Source: Planctomycetota bacterium
GTDB taxonomy: Bacteria > Planctomycetota > B15-G4
Assembly (NCBI GenBank): GCA_029245865.1
Contig: JAQWOM010000028.1
Location: 120,532-184,531, forward strand
Length of the DNA: 64,000 nucleotides
Direction of reading: 5' to 3'
The position numbers and the translations under genes are program-made. The notes beneath the pieces were generated by a model. That model had not been told where the DNA came from. It saw only the letters and a list, made by a program, of their open reading frames with translations, and made no database searches. Shown here piece by piece: positions 9,139 through 18,311 of this stretch (position 1 is the stretch's first letter; the number at the start of each line of letters is the position of its first letter).

Positions 9139-10421
9139 GCCACGCTCCTGATGATTGTCGACTCGCGTCCAGGACCAACAGAAATCAGTTCCCAGGAGAC
9201 GCCGACGCGATCGCAGATCTGGTCGATGAAACTCTGGCAGTTCGCGGGCAAATCGTCGAAGGAACGCACGTCGCGAATATCTTCCGTCCAGCCAGGAAAG
9301 GTCTCGATAATGGGCTTCGCACGCTCGATGAGATGTGTGTCCACCGGGTACTCATCTACGCGACCCAGCCCCTCGATATCGTAGCCGACAACCAGACCGA
9401 TCTCTCCCATGCCAGACAGAACATCCAGCTTGGTGAGCGCCAGGCCCCCGAAACCGCAAAGCTGGGCCGAATAGCGTGCTGCGAGGACATCGAACCACCC
9501 GCAGCGGCGTGGGCGACCAGTGGTGGCGCCAAACTCACCGCCAGCCTCCCGAATCTTCTCGCCCAGTTCGTCATGGAGCTCCGAGGGGAACGGCCCCGAG
9601 CCAACCCGAGTGCAGTAAGCCTTGGCCACGCCAATCTGGTGCCCAACTGCTGCAGGCGGCACGGCAGCCCCTGCAGCAATCCCCAGGCTGTCAGCATTGC
9701 TCGAGGTGACATAGGGATAAGTCCCATGGTCGAGGTCAAGCATCACGCCCTGAGCGCCTTCAAAGAAAACGTGTTTTCCTTCCGCCAGCAAGCGGCGAAG
9801 GAACGCACCGGTTTCTTTCACCATCGGCGCAAGCCGACGACCCTGCTCGCGAGCGACCTCGAAGATCGCATCAGCTTCCAGAGGGTCTGCGCCATGAACC
9901 GCCACAATGAAGCGATTGATCTCGGAAACATTGGCCTGAATGCGAACGCGCAATCGACTTTCATCGATCAGATCCCACAAACGGATGCCGCAACGATTGG
10001 CTTTGTCCGCGTATGCGGGGCCAATGCCGCGTCCGGTGGTGCCGATTTTGACACCTGCCTTTTCACCTTCTTGCAATCCATCGATCACACGGTGATAGGG
10101 CATGACGCAATGAGCCGCGCCAGACAACAGCAGTCGATCGCGGAGCTTGAGCCCTCGACTCTCGAACTGCTCGAGCTCGTCGAGCAGCACAGTTGGGTCC
10201 ACCACCACGCCGTTGCCAACAACGTTGAGCTTGCCCTCGTGCAACACACCCGAAGGAAGCAGGTGAAAGACGAATTTCTCACCGTCAACGATGACGGTGT
10301 GGCCAGCATTCGCACCACCCTGAAAGCGAACGACGACATCGGCTCGATCCGCGATCAGATCAATGATCTTGCCTTTTCCTTCATCACCCCACTGGGCACC
10401 GATCACGCTTGTAGCAGGCAT
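9135..10421 (-). CDS. purA: Adenylosuccinate synthetase
   Basis: A 428-residue enzyme that joins IMP and aspartate using GTP, the first committed step to AMP. The N-terminal P-loop is 'QWGDEGKGK' with catalytic Asp13, followed by 'GGANAGHT' with catalytic His41. 'GTTGRGIGPAYADK' carries the IMP-binding region, and 'FGATTGRPRRCGW' the substrate loop. Length is normal. It heads the 7-gene overlapped run down to lptG; uppS starts inside its stop codon. The ATG at 10421 is the only sensible start because the GDEGKGK motif lies at its family-typical distance. Confidence 0.97.
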   Translation of the reverse strand: MPATSVIGAQWGDEGKGKIIDLIADRADVVVRFQGGANAGHTVIVDGEKFVFHLLPSGVLHEGKLNVVGNGVVVDPTVLLDELEQFESRGLKLRDRLLLSGAAHCVMPYHRVIDGLQEGEKAGVKIGTTGRGIGPAYADKANRCGIRLWDLIDESRLRVRIQANVSEINRFIVAVHGADPLEADAIFEVAREQGRRLAPMVKETGAFLRRLLAEGKHVFFEGAQGVMLDLDHGTYPYVTSSNADSLGIAAGAAVPPAAVGHQIGVAKAYCTRVGSGPFPSELHDELGEKIREAGGEFGATTGRPRRCGWFDVLAARYSAQLCGFGGLALTKLDVLSGMGEIGLVVGYDIEGLGRVDEYPVDTHLIERAKPIIETFPGWTEDIRDVRSFDDLPANCQSFIDQICDRVGVSWELISVGPGRESTIIRSVA

Positions 10422-10454
10422 GGATTCAGAAGTTCCCCAGAGGACGAACGGCGC

Positions 10455-10483
10455 ACTTTAGAGCGCCTGAGAGCCTGCCGCAA
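10455..10483 (-). promoter_or_regulatory. Possible sigma-70-type promoter for the purA run
   Basis: Read on the minus strand, TTGCGG (10483-10478) and TAAAGT (10460-10455) are separated by 17 bases, the optimal spacer. Each hexamer matches three to four of six consensus bases. The expected start point is about 27 bases before the purA ATG. This short gap between the preceding gene's stop (10504) and purA is the only place for a dedicated promoter. It was found by eye and could be chance. Confidence 0.3.
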
Positions 10484-10503
10484 GCCGAACTGTCGCTTGA
10501 GCT

Positions 10504-13107
10504 TTAGCCATCACAGTCACTCTCCACCCCTCCCCCGGGGCCGATGTAGCCGAGTTCCTTGAGGACATCCATCGATGCACCGTCCACAGCCCCGCCAGGG
10601 GCCTCCACCCGGTGCTCCTCGATCCATCGCGCCACCTCTTCCAGCTTGCCCATGTGCCAATCGGCCTCACGGCCTGTGGCGGTCATTGGATGCTGTTCTC
10701 CGGGGTCATTCACCAGGTCGTAGAAACAGAGAGTGCCGGTGCCCTCCTCTCCCTCAACGGGCAGGCGGCTCAAAAGCAGATGAGTCTCACTCCGAATCGC
10801 ACGCAGGGGGCGGCGCAAGGGGTCCCCTTCACCGTCAAGCGCGAGGCCTTTATTCGTCTCCGAGAAGGCATAGCCCCGGGGCTCGAGGTCCGGAAGCACC
10901 TCGTTTGGATCAAACGACACCCCTAGCATCTGAAGAACCTCGCTATGTGCACCTGCCGTGCTCACAACTCCGGAGATTCTTTCGGCCTTCATGTCAGAAG
11001 ACTCGCCTGAGGCGAAGCCCTCAAGCGCTCCAGCTGGCGTCACCATGAGCGGCACATGAATGGTTTCCACGTGAAGGTTGCTGCCATGCCCCCACAATCC
11101 ATGCTCCATGAATTCTTCGCCGTGGTCCGACGTGAAAACAATCGCAGTCGTCGGCGCGAGCCCCATTTGATCGATGGCTGAGAGAAGGTGTCCGAGCTGC
11201 TCGTCGAAATAGGCGATCTCACCCAGATACCGCTGACGCAAAAAGCGCACGTCGGGGTCCTCCGGCCCAAAAATCTCACCTCTGTAAAATCGTGTGGTCA
11301 GGCTCTGCTCAGCCGCGAGAGCGTCTTGTTCACGGAAATCCTCTTGAACGAACCGATCCCGCCATTCTTCAGGGGCATCAACAGGCATATGCGGGTCGAA
11401 ATAATGCAGGAAGAGAAAGACCTGTTGCCCTGCGTGATTCTCAAGAAATGCCTCTGCTTGATCATTCACCTGCTGTGCATTTCGGTAAGGAAGGAAACCG
11501 AAAGTTTCGAAACCTCGACCATAGCCAGCATCTGATTGCAGCAAGGTGTTGGTAACAAAAGCCGCGGTCACAACGCCCTCCGAGCGAGCACGTTCGGCCA
11601 ACGTCGGAAGGGCGTCAGGAATGACGCGCTGATTGTTGGCAATCACTCCATGCGCAGAGGGCAGCACACCTGTGAGCAGCGAAGCCGTTGTCGGAACCGT
11701 CCACGGACTGGGCGCGATGGCTTGCTCGTAGAGCACCGAGCGCTCAGCCAATCGCTGCAAATTAGGAGTCAGGCCTGGCTCCAGGCCGCCGAACGGATCC
11801 AGCACATCGGCTCGCATCGTTTCCACCTGGATCAGGAGTACGGAAGGGTTTTCCGGAGTCGCCAGGCGGCGAGGCACAGAAGTGGGCGTACTCACCCGGG
11901 GCTCGGCGAGTCCGAACCGCACAGTTTGCGCCAAGAACTCAACGGGCTCTTCAACCCCTCGTGTGTAGTCCGCAACATCCAGCAAAACGGGAGCTGGGTC
12001 GAACTTCACAATTTCCGATCGCAACGACAAACGGCGATTAGCACCTGAAAACTCACCCAGTGGCAACGCGACGTCAACCCAGTCGACCCCTCCGGTTTCA
12101 AAGCTTGCAACCAGTTCCTCATCGACAAGCACAAGCAAGCGACCAAGAGTCCCCTCTGGCAATCGGCGGTCAAGCGCGATGGAACCGCGCAGTATGCTGT
12201 CGCTCGCAATGTCCAACTGCATTGCAAAGTCGGCAACGCCCGTGAAAACCAAGGCATGCCGGCCGACTCGACCTTCGAACGATCCCTCGACTTCGACTGG
12301 CCGAGAGCGAACGATCTCCTCCACGAAACCCGGCTCGACACCGAGCGCCTCGCTTGGCCGCTCCATGCGACGTGCGAGGCAGAACGCCACCTCAGGGGCA
12401 CCCGAAGGACGCCAAGCGGCCGTAAGCCGCACATCGTTCTCAAAACTCAGTGGGTAGTCCGCAGGATCAACACTTAGCGGTTCATGAATCACCTGGGGTG
12501 ACAGCAAGGCCACATAGCTGTCGGCTGGAATATCGCCCGACGACACGACCTGGATCTCGAGAGTTTCAGCGCCATCCGGCAAGGCAAGTGACAAAGTGCC
12601 CGAGGGCCCTTCACGCAGTGCATGAGGGGCTGCATCCGCATCAAGTGCCACCGGTGGAACCACGGCTTCAACCGAAGTGTGGCGGCCATCCCCGCTGACA
12701 GCACTCACCACAAGGCGGCAGGGCGTGACATCCGCCTCACCTCCCTGCGACAGGCGAACGAATTGCGTAGAAAAACGGCCTGGGCGCGCGTTCACATGCC
12801 AAAGCAGCCGGCAGTTTCTCGTGAATGGAACGAGCGGTATCTGGTCGCGACTCCGGTTTGGGTCCGGAACTGTCGGCAACACGTAGAGCCGCGGAGGCTC
12901 CAGAAATCCCTCCACGAACTCGATCCGTTCCGAATCAAGGAAAAGGTCCCTGCGGAGGTCGATCTTGAGCGGAGTTCCCGAACAACCCGGCCGCAACACG
13001 CCCAGGAGAAGCAGGCTTCCTATCACAGCCAGCAACACGACCCGCTTCAAAGCAACGCCGCCCTTCCCGCACGTCGACGTGACCATCTCTTCGGCGCCAC
13101 GTCGCAA
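10504..13107 (-). CDS. Alkaline-phosphatase-superfamily (sulfatase-fold) exported protein with Glu/Thr active site
   Basis: An 867-residue protein: an N-terminal hydrophobic segment (about residues 22-38), then about 380 residues of beta-rich sequence, then a sulfatase-fold domain from about residue 420. The expected nucleophile motif is 'SPWTVPTTASLLTG', where Thr470 stands at the FGly-Cys/Ser position and the following Arg of CxPxR is Thr. The first metal ligand is Glu429 ('VETMRAD') instead of Asp; the later pair is Asp661-His662 ('TSDHGEE'). This E/T/D-H set resembles LtaS and phosphoethanolamine transferases rather than sulfatases. 'LFLHYFDPHMP' and 'GLWGHGSNLH' are also typical of the superfamily. 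It follows a small lipoprotein gene by 7 bases. Automatic annotation will say sulfatase; phosphotransferase or phosphodiesterase activity is an alternative. Confidence 0.8.
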   Translation of the reverse strand: MRRGAEEMVTSTCGKGGVALKRVVLLAVIGSLLLLGVLRPGCSGTPLKIDLRRDLFLDSERIEFVEGFLEPPRLYVLPTVPDPNRSRDQIPLVPFTRNCRLLWHVNARPGRFSTQFVRLSQGGEADVTPCRLVVSAVSGDGRHTSVEAVVPPVALDADAAPHALREGPSGTLSLALPDGAETLEIQVVSSGDIPADSYVALLSPQVIHEPLSVDPADYPLSFENDVRLTAAWRPSGAPEVAFCLARRMERPSEALGVEPGFVEEIVRSRPVEVEGSFEGRVGRHALVFTGVADFAMQLDIASDSILRGSIALDRRLPEGTLGRLLVLVDEELVASFETGGVDWVDVALPLGEFSGANRRLSLRSEIVKFDPAPVLLDVADYTRGVEEPVEFLAQTVRFGLAEPRVSTPTSVPRRLATPENPSVLLIQVETMRADVLDPFGGLEPGLTPNLQRLAERSVLYEQAIAPSPWTVPTTASLLTGVLPSAHGVIANNQRVIPDALPTLAERARSEGVVTAAFVTNTLLQSDAGYGRGFETFGFLPYRNAQQVNDQAEAFLENHAGQQVFLFLHYFDPHMPVDAPEEWRDRFVQEDFREQDALAAEQSLTTRFYRGEIFGPEDPDVRFLRQRYLGEIAYFDEQLGHLLSAIDQMGLAPTTAIVFTSDHGEEFMEHGLWGHGSNLHVETIHVPLMVTPAGALEGFASGESSDMKAERISGVVSTAGAHSEVLQMLGVSFDPNEVLPDLEPRGYAFSETNKGLALDGEGDPLRRPLRAIRSETHLLLSRLPVEGEEGTGTLCFYDLVNDPGEQHPMTATGREADWHMGKLEEVARWIEEHRVEAPGGAVDGASMDVLKELGYIGPGGGVESDCDG

Positions 13108-13114
13108 CAGCTGG

Positions 13115-13552
13115 TCAAAAATCTGTTCCTGAGCGGCTCAGTGCTTCCAGAACAAAAGCGTCGTACATCACTTCCTCGAAGTGCACATCCTGAAGCGGTC
13201 GTTGCTTTGCCGTTGCCATCATGCCCGGAACAATAACCGGTCGAACCAGAGCGAGCATCTCGATCTTGGTGTTCTCGCCTTCGGGGATGAGCTTTAGATA
13301 GAGAGTCAGTGTGCGCGTGTCATCTCGCACGCCGTCCACAATCATGTTCCCGGTATCTGGCTCCCAATCCGTCTCAAAGCCAACATCGAAGCGGCTACTG
13401 AATTCCTGGACGATGACCTCCTGCACGAGCCCCACGGCCTCCTGGTAGGGAACGCCTTCCAAGGTGTAATCACGGAAATCGAGTGGGTCACCCGGAAGCA
13501 ACAACCCGCAGCCAGGAAAAACCGCCATCAGGAGCAGGAAAGAGCGAACCAT
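13115..13552 (-). CDS. Small probable lipoprotein, unknown function
   Basis: A 145-residue protein with a short hydrophobic N-terminus ending in 'AVFPGCGLLL', a near-lipobox around Cys15. The mature part is mixed alpha/beta with no motif I recognise. It ends 7 bases before the sulfatase-fold gene and starts 81 bases after the GH2 gene stop, all on the same strand, so it most likely works with one of these exported enzymes. The region 13553-13633 between it and the GH2 gene shows nothing notable. Confidence 0.65.
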   Translation of the reverse strand: MVRSFLLLMAVFPGCGLLLPGDPLDFRDYTLEGVPYQEAVGLVQEVIVQEFSSRFDVGFETDWEPDTGNMIVDGVRDDTRTLTLYLKLIPEGENTKIEMLALVRPVIVPGMMATAKQRPLQDVHFEEVMYDAFVLEALSRSGTDF

Positions 13553-13633
13553 GCTGAACCTCGTGGGACGGGTGGATGTGGGCGGCCAGGGACATTCTTA
13601 GAGGCCATGCGCTCGGCCACAAGCGTGAGCCTC

Positions 13634-16600
13634 TTAGTGATCGAAATCTCCTCCGAGCAACTTCTCTGCGGCATCCAGCCGATTGTGGGCTTCAGTGCTA
13701 TTTCCGTGGATCCAGGCCATCACGCCGTGCCCCCAGTCCTGGACCACCTGTGCGGCCTTCTCGCGGGCCTGAGGGCTGGCTCCAAGTATGGAGAGGACAA
13801 GCCTGTCGAGGATCTTTTGCTCGCGCTGAACAAAGCGCACGACATCGTCCGTCCAGATCCCGTCAAAAGCACTGCGAAGATGCTCCCAGGCTCCCTCCTG
13901 CCCGTTGAACAACGAGATGAGCCCTTGATCGCGGATCGAAGCTGGCACAAGCGCGAGGCTGGCCGGCGCCATCTTCCCGGCCATGATGAAGCTGTAGCGG
14001 TCACCCAATTCGTTGATTTGCGAAAGACGCGCCATGCCCTCCGCATATTCCTCCAACTGCAACTCCGTGAGCGGCAGCGGACGCGCTGTCATCGCTGGCT
14101 CAGGAACTCTGTTGCGAATCTCGAAGGCCACAGACTCGATGAGTTCGGACAGCATCCGATCACGGAGCGGGTCTGGCTCTCCGAGAATCGGGTCGAGAAG
14201 AGGCACTCCGACAAAAACGATCTTTCCGCGCCCAAAGGGCATGGCGGCAATAAGTGCACCGACCCGTTGCCGATAGTGGTTGAGAGTCATCGCGGCCACG
14301 CTCGTGTTGTCAGGCAATGCGCCGACAATCACCCCTGCTGGCGAAAGAGAAGCCTCTTCGGGTCGAAACAGACGCGCGTGCGATCCAGGCGGCACGCGAT
14401 CCGCTCCTCCGGCTACGCCAGGTAAATCAAACACGAAGGGCAACGGGCCTCCGGGAGTCCTGGGCTGATCAGCAACCAAGGCCACGTGACAACGGCCCAT
14501 AAAGTTGCCGGCCGCCAACCCGATTCCAAAGCGCACCGGAACATAGGGCAGCAATCGAACGCCGCGAAAACTCCCTGCCAATCGTCCAATGTGGTCTTCT
14601 GGAAGATTTTCGGCCAGAAGGATGACAGCGCCGCCCTCGTAAACGTGACGCCAGATGCGCAACTGCTCCGCCGTGGACACGCGCTCACCCAGATTCTTGG
14701 GATCTTCCAGCAAGATCACGGGAACCGATGTTCCGGTCGAATCTAGATCGGCCACGGCAAAGCCTTCGCGGGCAGCAAAGCTGGCCGCATGCTCCGCCCC
14801 TTCAGGCGTGACGAGAGCAATCAACTGACCCTCTCCGTCCGGAATCACTCTCTCAATCGGCGCAGGTGGCACGACGACATGGGAAGTTAAGCGGCTCATG
14901 ACAACCACTTCTGCGGCTCCATCGACGAAGTACGCCCGGAACGTTGCGACCCCGGGCTCCGTCATACGAAAGGCCTCTTCGGACAGGTGCGTCACTCCGG
15001 GAGGAAAGACCTGTCGACCGAAGCCGCGGCCATCCGCCCCGTCTGCGTGGCGCACCGCCCCCTCGGCATTCACGATCACTTCGGCTTCAATCGATTGCCC
15101 GGTGTCGTTGACAACCGCAAGGTCAACACGCAACAGGCTGTTCAAAGCTGACGAAGCCCTGGTTGGAAACACATTGACCTGCAACGGAGCAAGCGCAGCA
15201 GACATCGCGGCCAGGGCAGGCCGGGCAGCGCCCCAGGGGCTTAGCAGTCCCGCGCTAGACTCACTGCTCACCGCCTGCCACTGCGTGTAAATGCTGCCTG
15301 CCAGATTCTCGTTGGAGCGCAGCAATCCCAGCATTTCAACGCTCATGCTGCTGTGGATGGTCGCTGACACATCCAGCCAAGCTTGCTCATCCCAGAGGTC
15401 CCCGGCCTCTCTCGCAGAGAGCGTTCGCTCTTTCATTCCCATGAAAGTGTTTCGCTCCACGCCCAGCACGCCGCGCCGCTCAAACTCAGAGAAATTGCCC
15501 TCTGTGTCCATGAGAGCGCCGTACCCGTACTCGGAAATCAACAGCGGGCCCGCTGCGGGCGAAAGCGTTCGGAGTCGTTCGCGTTCCTCGAAAGGAATCG
15601 GGCAGGGCGGATAAACGTGCTCGTCCAGCATCATCACGAACTCTTGGCCGCCCGCAGGAACATAGCGCGAATCGAAGAAGCCTCCCGAATCTACGAGCGC
15701 CGGCCGTGTGTTATCCAAAGCGACCAAGTGCCCCATCACGGGCTCGCTCAGAAGGTGCGCTTTTCCGCTGAGTTCGTTGAACAGACCCCACATCACAATC
15801 GACGGGTGGTGGTGGTCGCGCTTCACCATCCACTCGACCTCGTGTTTCAGCCAACCTTCGAGCTCGGGGGACATATCAACCCAACCGATGGACGGCTCCT
15901 CAAGAACAAGAAGCCCGTAACGGTCACAAGCATCTAAAAATGCTACGGGAGCCGGGCGCACATGAGCTCGAACCAGGTTGAAACCCGTCTCGAGCATCTG
16001 CAGAACTTCAGCTTGCAACTCCTCGGCTGGCGGATAAAGACCGTCCAAAGCAATGTAGTGCGGCTGATACAGCACTCCCTGAAGAACGCGTCGGCGACCG
16101 TTGAGCAGAAGGCCCTCAGCTGTCAGTTGCACGGAGCGAAACCCGAATGAGCGCTCATCGTCCGGCGCTTCTGCGGACACGTCCCCGTGAACCTCAAGAT
16201 CCATCAAGTAACGCCACGGAGCCTCGGGCTCCCACAGCTGGTGCCCCGGCACCTTGACGGACATGGAAAGCCGCCTGCCACCACTTGGAACGCGCACCCG
16301 GCGCCTGGTCACGCACAGGGTCGGTGGTCGATGAAATCCCTTCTGGGGCAGTGCAGCGCGAAGAGCGAGCGGCCGGACTCTCAACTCGACCTCGACATGT
16401 CGAGAACGCCCATCGTCTGGCGATTGCAGCTGCACATCGACGAGAACCTCTCCGGTCTCCGGGTTGGGCTGCACCCATTCCATGCGCCCCCTGACATCGG
16501 CATGCCCTGAGATTGTGACCGGGCCCAGAATGCCCCCGAAATTCTCGTACCAGCTCTCCTTGGCGTGCGGAATCATCGAAAGCGTCATGCCATCGACGAG

Positions 16601-17182
16601 TTCGACACCTGGGTCCACGACGCGGACAACAACCTGAAACTGTCTGCCGGAACCCACGGCCTCGCTCACATCCAGCTCGAAGGGATCGTATCCCCCCGTG
16701 TGACGACCCACCTCGTGTCCGTTCACCCACACCGTGCAAGCATGGTTCACCCGCTCGAAGGAGAGCACAGCGCGCCCTCCCTTCCAGCGGGGAAGAACCG
16801 CTTTACGCCAGTACCACACCACCCCGTCGTATGGACCCGCAGATTGCCGCGACTCAAAAGCGCCTGGGACAGTCGTACCCAGTACGCTTCCCGCGCTCGG
16901 AGGAGGTTCACCCGAGCGTGCGATCGAGGCCGCCCAGTCCTCGATCAAACCGAGATCCTCGGGGTCCTGGACAAACTGCCAGGCGCCATCGAGAGAGAGT
17001 TCGAAACGGTCAGGGCCTCCCAGGGCACCGCCCCCCTGCCTCGCGGAGGCCTGTGCAAACTCATCAGCCCACCACGAGTTGCAAGCCGGCAGCTGCGCCA
17101 TGAAACACACAGTCAGAGCCATCACGAGGGCTCGCCCTGAGCGGGGGCGGAGAGTGCGCGTCTTGAGGGTGTTCTTGGACAT
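13634..17182 (-). CDS. Glycoside hydrolase family 2 lipoprotein with extra C-terminal domain
   Basis: An 1182-residue protein with a lipoprotein signal peptide (lipobox L-P-A-C, Cys34). The GH2 layout follows: a sugar-binding jelly-roll ('DGAWQF', 'VNGHEVGRHTGGYDPF'), an immunoglobulin-like domain, and a TIM barrel with 'GVLYQPHYIALDG'. The acid/base is Glu470 in 'GLFNELSG' and the nucleophile is Glu551 in 'LLISEYGYG', as in beta-galactosidases and beta-glucuronidases. From about residue 650 there are roughly 500 further residues, including a stretch ('VILLEDPKN', 'YEGGAVILLAENLP') that resembles a class I glutamine-amidotransferase-like fold as found in some large beta-galactosidases. The substrate cannot be told. 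It heads the minus-strand trio with the lipoprotein and the sulfatase-fold gene. Confidence 0.88.
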   Translation of the reverse strand: MSKNTLKTRTLRPRSGRALVMALTVCFMAQLPACNSWWADEFAQASARQGGGALGGPDRFELSLDGAWQFVQDPEDLGLIEDWAASIARSGEPPPSAGSVLGTTVPGAFESRQSAGPYDGVVWYWRKAVLPRWKGGRAVLSFERVNHACTVWVNGHEVGRHTGGYDPFELDVSEAVGSGRQFQVVVRVVDPGVELVDGMTLSMIPHAKESWYENFGGILGPVTISGHADVRGRMEWVQPNPETGEVLVDVQLQSPDDGRSRHVEVELRVRPLALRAALPQKGFHRPPTLCVTRRRVRVPSGGRRLSMSVKVPGHQLWEPEAPWRYLMDLEVHGDVSAEAPDDERSFGFRSVQLTAEGLLLNGRRRVLQGVLYQPHYIALDGLYPPAEELQAEVLQMLETGFNLVRAHVRPAPVAFLDACDRYGLLVLEEPSIGWVDMSPELEGWLKHEVEWMVKRDHHHPSIVMWGLFNELSGKAHLLSEPVMGHLVALDNTRPALVDSGGFFDSRYVPAGGQEFVMMLDEHVYPPCPIPFEERERLRTLSPAAGPLLISEYGYGALMDTEGNFSEFERRGVLGVERNTFMGMKERTLSAREAGDLWDEQAWLDVSATIHSSMSVEMLGLLRSNENLAGSIYTQWQAVSSESSAGLLSPWGAARPALAAMSAALAPLQVNVFPTRASSALNSLLRVDLAVVNDTGQSIEAEVIVNAEGAVRHADGADGRGFGRQVFPPGVTHLSEEAFRMTEPGVATFRAYFVDGAAEVVVMSRLTSHVVVPPAPIERVIPDGEGQLIALVTPEGAEHAASFAAREGFAVADLDSTGTSVPVILLEDPKNLGERVSTAEQLRIWRHVYEGGAVILLAENLPEDHIGRLAGSFRGVRLLPYVPVRFGIGLAAGNFMGRCHVALVADQPRTPGGPLPFVFDLPGVAGGADRVPPGSHARLFRPEEASLSPAGVIVGALPDNTSVAAMTLNHYRQRVGALIAAMPFGRGKIVFVGVPLLDPILGEPDPLRDRMLSELIESVAFEIRNRVPEPAMTARPLPLTELQLEEYAEGMARLSQINELGDRYSFIMAGKMAPASLALVPASIRDQGLISLFNGQEGAWEHLRSAFDGIWTDDVVRFVQREQKILDRLVLSILGASPQAREKAAQVVQDWGHGVMAWIHGNSTEAHNRLDAAEKLLGGDFDH

Positions 17183-17513
17183 GCCGACCTAGTTGGGCGT
17201 CTTGCCGATCAGAAAGAGTCGAGCATATCGGCTGATCTGGGCGGGAAGAGGGCCTGTCTCGGGTTCCTTCCAGTCTCAGGGAGAAATCCTTGCCCTGCAA
17301 GATCCAACGGTGCGCTCAAAACCCACACTGAGCCGAGTTTGTAGGCCCATTCCAGCCCTTCCCAGGCGTCTTCCCCGCCCAGAAGAAGAACCTCGAAGGG
17401 GCCGGCGGCCCACCCTCTTCCTCTCGAAACCGCCTCTCTTCGCGGGGAGTCGAAGTTCCAGCCGACTTCCACACTGGAGGCGCTCCGGCACGGACTGCTA
17501 ACCTGCGCGCCTC
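17183..17513. promoter_or_regulatory. Divergent intergenic region between the GH2 gene and a membrane protein gene
   Basis: About 330 bases separating the divergent GH2 and membrane-protein genes. A minus-strand frame of 87 codons (17472-17209) with a hydrophobic, moderately protein-like middle exists, but it has no recognised domain or clear ribosome-binding site and I do not call it a gene. No clear promoter hexamers were picked out by eye; both flanking genes should be driven from here. Confidence 0.3.
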
Positions 17514-18311
17514 ATGAAGAAGATCTTCATTGGCTGCGGAGTTCTCGCCCTCATTGTGCTGGGCATCCTGGGGTTCATGGTCTATCAGATCGGTCCCGTT
17601 GTGATGGAGGCATGGGATGCCGCGCAACTCATGGGTCGCCAGCTGGGGGAACTCGAACAAGAGTTTCCATTCGACGAAAAAACCGTCGTCCAACTCGACA
17701 AGAAGCGCTTCGCCTCTGCACTCGACTTCCGTCAAGAGCTGGGTGCCAAGCTCGACTTGTTGGGAGTGGATTTGAATGAATTTGGCAAGACCGTCGAGTC
17801 TGAAGACCCTTCGATCTTCAACTGGGGCGACGTCTTGTCGGATCTATGGGACCGCGTCAGCCCGGTGATGGACAGTGTTCCCGGCATGTTGCGTGAACAT
17901 CGCATGTCAGCCTCTGAACTCGGTTGGAACACTCGAGTCATGTGGGCCGCGCTCAAATTGATTGACGCGGGCGGCGCCGACGAATCGATGGAACCTCTGC
18001 AAGGCCAGTTCGATCGCTTCCGTCGCGAATATGCGGAGCTACGCCGAAGAGATGACAACGACCTCCCCCCTCTCGATGACGTCATTGGCGAATTTGATTC
18101 CGAGATCCTCGTCGCGGCGAAATCGGTCTTTGCAGAGAACCCGCAACGTGTGCTCGATGGCATCACCGATCCGATCATTGAAGTGACCTATCTCTCGACG
18201 CTCACAGAGCCCCTTGATGAAGAGGGGTCTTCGGGGGTTCGGGTTCGCTGGAGCGGCGAGAGCGGCTCGGACGGTTCATCCAAAGGCGAAGAGCCGCCCA
18301 CAGACGGATGA
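17514..18311 (+). CDS. Single-pass membrane-anchored protein of unknown function
   Basis: A 265-residue protein beginning MKKIFIGCGVLALIVLGILG, an uncleaved signal anchor or signal peptide, followed by a helical, acidic body (residues 35-225) and a Ser/Gly/Glu-rich tail. No known domain was recognised. Its stop overlaps the start of the copper ATPase gene (ATGA at 18308-18311), so the two are translationally coupled. This suggests a role at the membrane beside metal transport, but it has no Cys/His/Met-rich metal motif. Confidence 0.7.
   Translation: MKKIFIGCGVLALIVLGILGFMVYQIGPVVMEAWDAAQLMGRQLGELEQEFPFDEKTVVQLDKKRFASALDFRQELGAKLDLLGVDLNEFGKTVESEDPSIFNWGDVLSDLWDRVSPVMDSVPGMLREHRMSASELGWNTRVMWAALKLIDAGGADESMEPLQGQFDRFRREYAELRRRDDNDLPPLDDVIGEFDSEILVAAKSVFAENPQRVLDGITDPIIEVTYLSTLTEPLDEEGSSGVRVRWSGESGSDGSSKGEEPPTDG

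Noticed and set aside
9333..10562. 409-codon plus-strand open frame
   Set aside because: It is antisense to purA, which has full family motifs; the translated sequence is not protein-like.
10504..13107. Straight call as arylsulfatase
   Set aside because: The FGly-forming Cys/Ser-x-Pro-x-Arg motif is absent (Thr-Val-Pro-Thr-Thr instead) and a Glu replaces the first metal Asp.
17209..17472. 87-codon minus-strand frame upstream of the GH2 gene
   Set aside because: Some protein-like hydrophobic sequence, but no domain, weak start and many rare Arg codons (AGA/AGG); kept as intergenic.
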